From the NCBI GenBank assembly GCA_024276305.1, contig JAJRXK010000116.1, forward strand, positions 1 through 64,000: DNA of 64,000 bases, read 5' to 3'. Shown here piece after piece: positions 62,895 through 64,000 of this stretch. Under the pieces are notes generated by a model. The model was not told the DNA's origin. It worked only from the letters and a program-made list of their open reading frames with translations, and searched no databases. Source of the stretch: Candidatus Krumholzibacteriota bacterium. Lineage in GTDB: Bacteria > Krumholzibacteriota > Krumholzibacteriia > JAJRXK01. How positions within the stretch are numbered: position 1 is the first letter of the stretch; every line of letters starts with the position of its first letter. A program made the translations under genes and the position numbers.

Positions 62895-64000
62895 ATGTTC
62901 CGACCGTCGAGCCTGCCACGGGGGCGGATCCATCGACCCTGGCCCGGAGTCCTGCTGGCGTTGGCGGTCGTGTCGATGGAAGTCGGAGCCGCAGGCGGGG
63001 TGGCGGCCGCGGCCGAAGTGCAGACGGTTCGGCCGGCCCTGCAGAGAACTCGACCCACTCGTAGCAGCGACGGCCGGCCCAAGGCCCCCAAGAGCCTCAG
63101 CTACATCTACGGAGACGGATCCAAGAGCGGCACCGAGTCCGGGGGTGATCCGGGGACCGATCCGGGCGGCGATGGAACCGGCGACGCGCAGGCCAAAGTC
63201 GCGGCGGGCGCCGATCCCGGCGGAGTCACCGGCGTCGATCTCAGCCAGCAGCCTGTCGAAGTTCACGAATCCACGACCAACACCGCCAATCTCGATGATG
63301 GATCCGGGGGCGCATACAAGGATGCGGTGGGGGTCAATGACCTCGGGGTCTGCTTCTGCGTGGACACTCCGCGGCCGGGATGGGCCACCCTTCCGGGCTA
63401 CGGCAACCACTGGGACCAGCGTTACGAGTGGTCTCGGGCGGTCTCCAACCCCTCTCTCCCGACGACGGTGCGCCTGAGATTCCCCTTCAACTTCGACACC
63501 GAATTCGGCCGGGACTTCTTCCGGGTGGAGGTCGATCGCGGTGGATTCTTCGAAGAGCTCGCGCGCTTCAGCGGGACGAACAAGACGGGACAGGGGATCT
63601 TCGACCAACCCGCCATCTTCGACCAGACCTTCGTGGTCTCCCCCGCGGACTATGTCGGGCCCAACGCGGACCGAGTGCATCTCCGGTTGCGGGTCACCAC
63701 CGACGGGGCCGGCAGTGACGAGGACGGACTCTATCCGAGTCTGGGAGCGGCCCAAGTGGACGAATTGAAAGTGTGGTTCGACGGCGTCCAGGTGGGTTTC
63801 GCGCCCTTCGACATTGCTCCCTTCGCCGATGGATGGCAGGCTTCGGTGCCTCCCTTTGCCGGAGACTTCACCAAATTGCTGCGTCTCACTTCGGATCCGG
63901 ATCCCTGCCGCGAGAATGTCACCTTCCAATTCTCCTTCATCGACGATGGCAGCCCGCCGCGCAACGACCCCTCCTCGTCGACGGGAGGAAGCGTCTCGCA
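62895..64000 (+). CDS. Secreted protein of unknown function (truncated by window end)
   Basis: The frame is open from ATG 62895 to the window end (368 codons seen). A signal peptide (about 1-40) is followed by a basic, Pro-rich stretch. An Asp/Gly/Thr-rich spacer (GTESGGDPGTDPGGDGTGD) comes next. A soluble beta-rich region follows, with TTVRLRFPFNFDTEFGRDFF, DRVHLRLRVTTDGAGSDEDG and LRLTSDPDPCRENV. No family is recognised. The C-terminus, where a sorting domain like its neighbour's might be, lies outside the window. GGAGAG precedes the ATG. Confidence 0.82.
   Translation, partial: MFRPSSLPRGRIHRPWPGVLLALAVVSMEVGAAGGVAAAAEVQTVRPALQRTRPTRSSDGRPKAPKSLSYIYGDGSKSGTESGGDPGTDPGGDGTGDAQAKVAAGADPGGVTGVDLSQQPVEVHESTTNTANLDDGSGGAYKDAVGVNDLGVCFCVDTPRPGWATLPGYGNHWDQRYEWSRAVSNPSLPTTVRLRFPFNFDTEFGRDFFRVEVDRGGFFEELARFSGTNKTGQGIFDQPAIFDQTFVVSPADYVGPNADRVHLRLRVTTDGAGSDEDGLYPSLGAAQVDELKVWFDGVQVGFAPFDIAPFADGWQASVPPFAGDFTKLLRLTSDPDPCRENVTFQFSFIDDGSPPRNDPSSSTGGSVS

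Overview
The window is about 64 kb of GC-rich bacterial chromosome. It is densely coded, with no insertion sequences, phage genes, rRNA or CRISPR array seen. The best phylogenetic hints are two secreted proteins (43674-46937 and 60945-62753) ending in the NPFNP...DLRGR...WDG FlgD-like/sorting-type domain, an EF-G of the mitochondrial/spd type (AHIDSGKTT), a futalosine-pathway menaquinone enzyme (MqnE), a DUF4301 protein and an ECF sigma/Ser-Thr kinase pair. Together they suggest a Gram-negative bacterium near the FCB superphylum (for example Eisenbacteria, Krumholzibacteria or Latescibacteria-like lineages). That placement is inference. Several lipoprotein signal peptides support a Gram-negative envelope.

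Layout. 1-8.5 kb: tRNA-Asn, a secreted cyclophilin-FKBP fusion, a sulfatase-fold lipoprotein, an Nramp-related transporter, an HNH endonuclease, and a Na+/solute symporter with a 37-residue partner. 8.5-18 kb: a lipoprotein, PolX, a PilT-like ATPase with a duplicated N-domain, CcmH, an FHA-GAF-PP2C phosphatase, a thioredoxin lipoprotein with a membrane partner, and a ferredoxin overlapping peptide deformylase. 18-30 kb: MqnE, an M48 protease, EF-G with a RecA/KaiC-like ATPase, tRNA-Glu, DUF4301, tRNA-Gln, GltX, a peptidase-like lipoprotein and IlvC. 30-35 kb: a tRNA with anticodon CAT followed by tilS-ftsH-folP-cdaA, tightly overlapping (tRNA modification, membrane proteolysis, folate, c-di-AMP).

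The most unusual region is 35.6-42.6 kb. On the minus strand lie an MCP-like membrane coiled coil, a CheA-like protein (P1-ATPase-CheW-receiver architecture) lacking the phosphorylatable His and the ATPase signature residues, a small HTH protein, and a STAS-GAF-GAF-HD-GYP protein lacking most metal ligands. On the plus strand lies a divergent gene broken by one in-frame TAA. Sequences with sigma-54 (-24/-12) spacing stand before the MCP-like gene, the HTH gene and the divergent gene. This looks like a sigma-54-linked chemosensory-type scaffold built of pseudoenzymes, and it is the best candidate here for an undescribed system.

42.6-64 kb: an alpha/beta hydrolase without a Ser nucleophile, a subtilase/beta-helix exoprotein, a lipoprotein, GlnRS, QueG, GuaB, a multi-pass membrane protein, an M14 carboxypeptidase, an FAD oxidoreductase with a membrane polyferredoxin, an ECF sigma factor overlapping a Ser/Thr kinase with a DUF4384-like tail, a triple-repeat exoprotein, and a secreted protein cut by the window end. 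Starts were chosen by reading ribosome-binding sites, overlaps and signal peptides by eye. GTG and TTG starts are common, and several -10-like boxes sit only 6-8 nt before the start codon.
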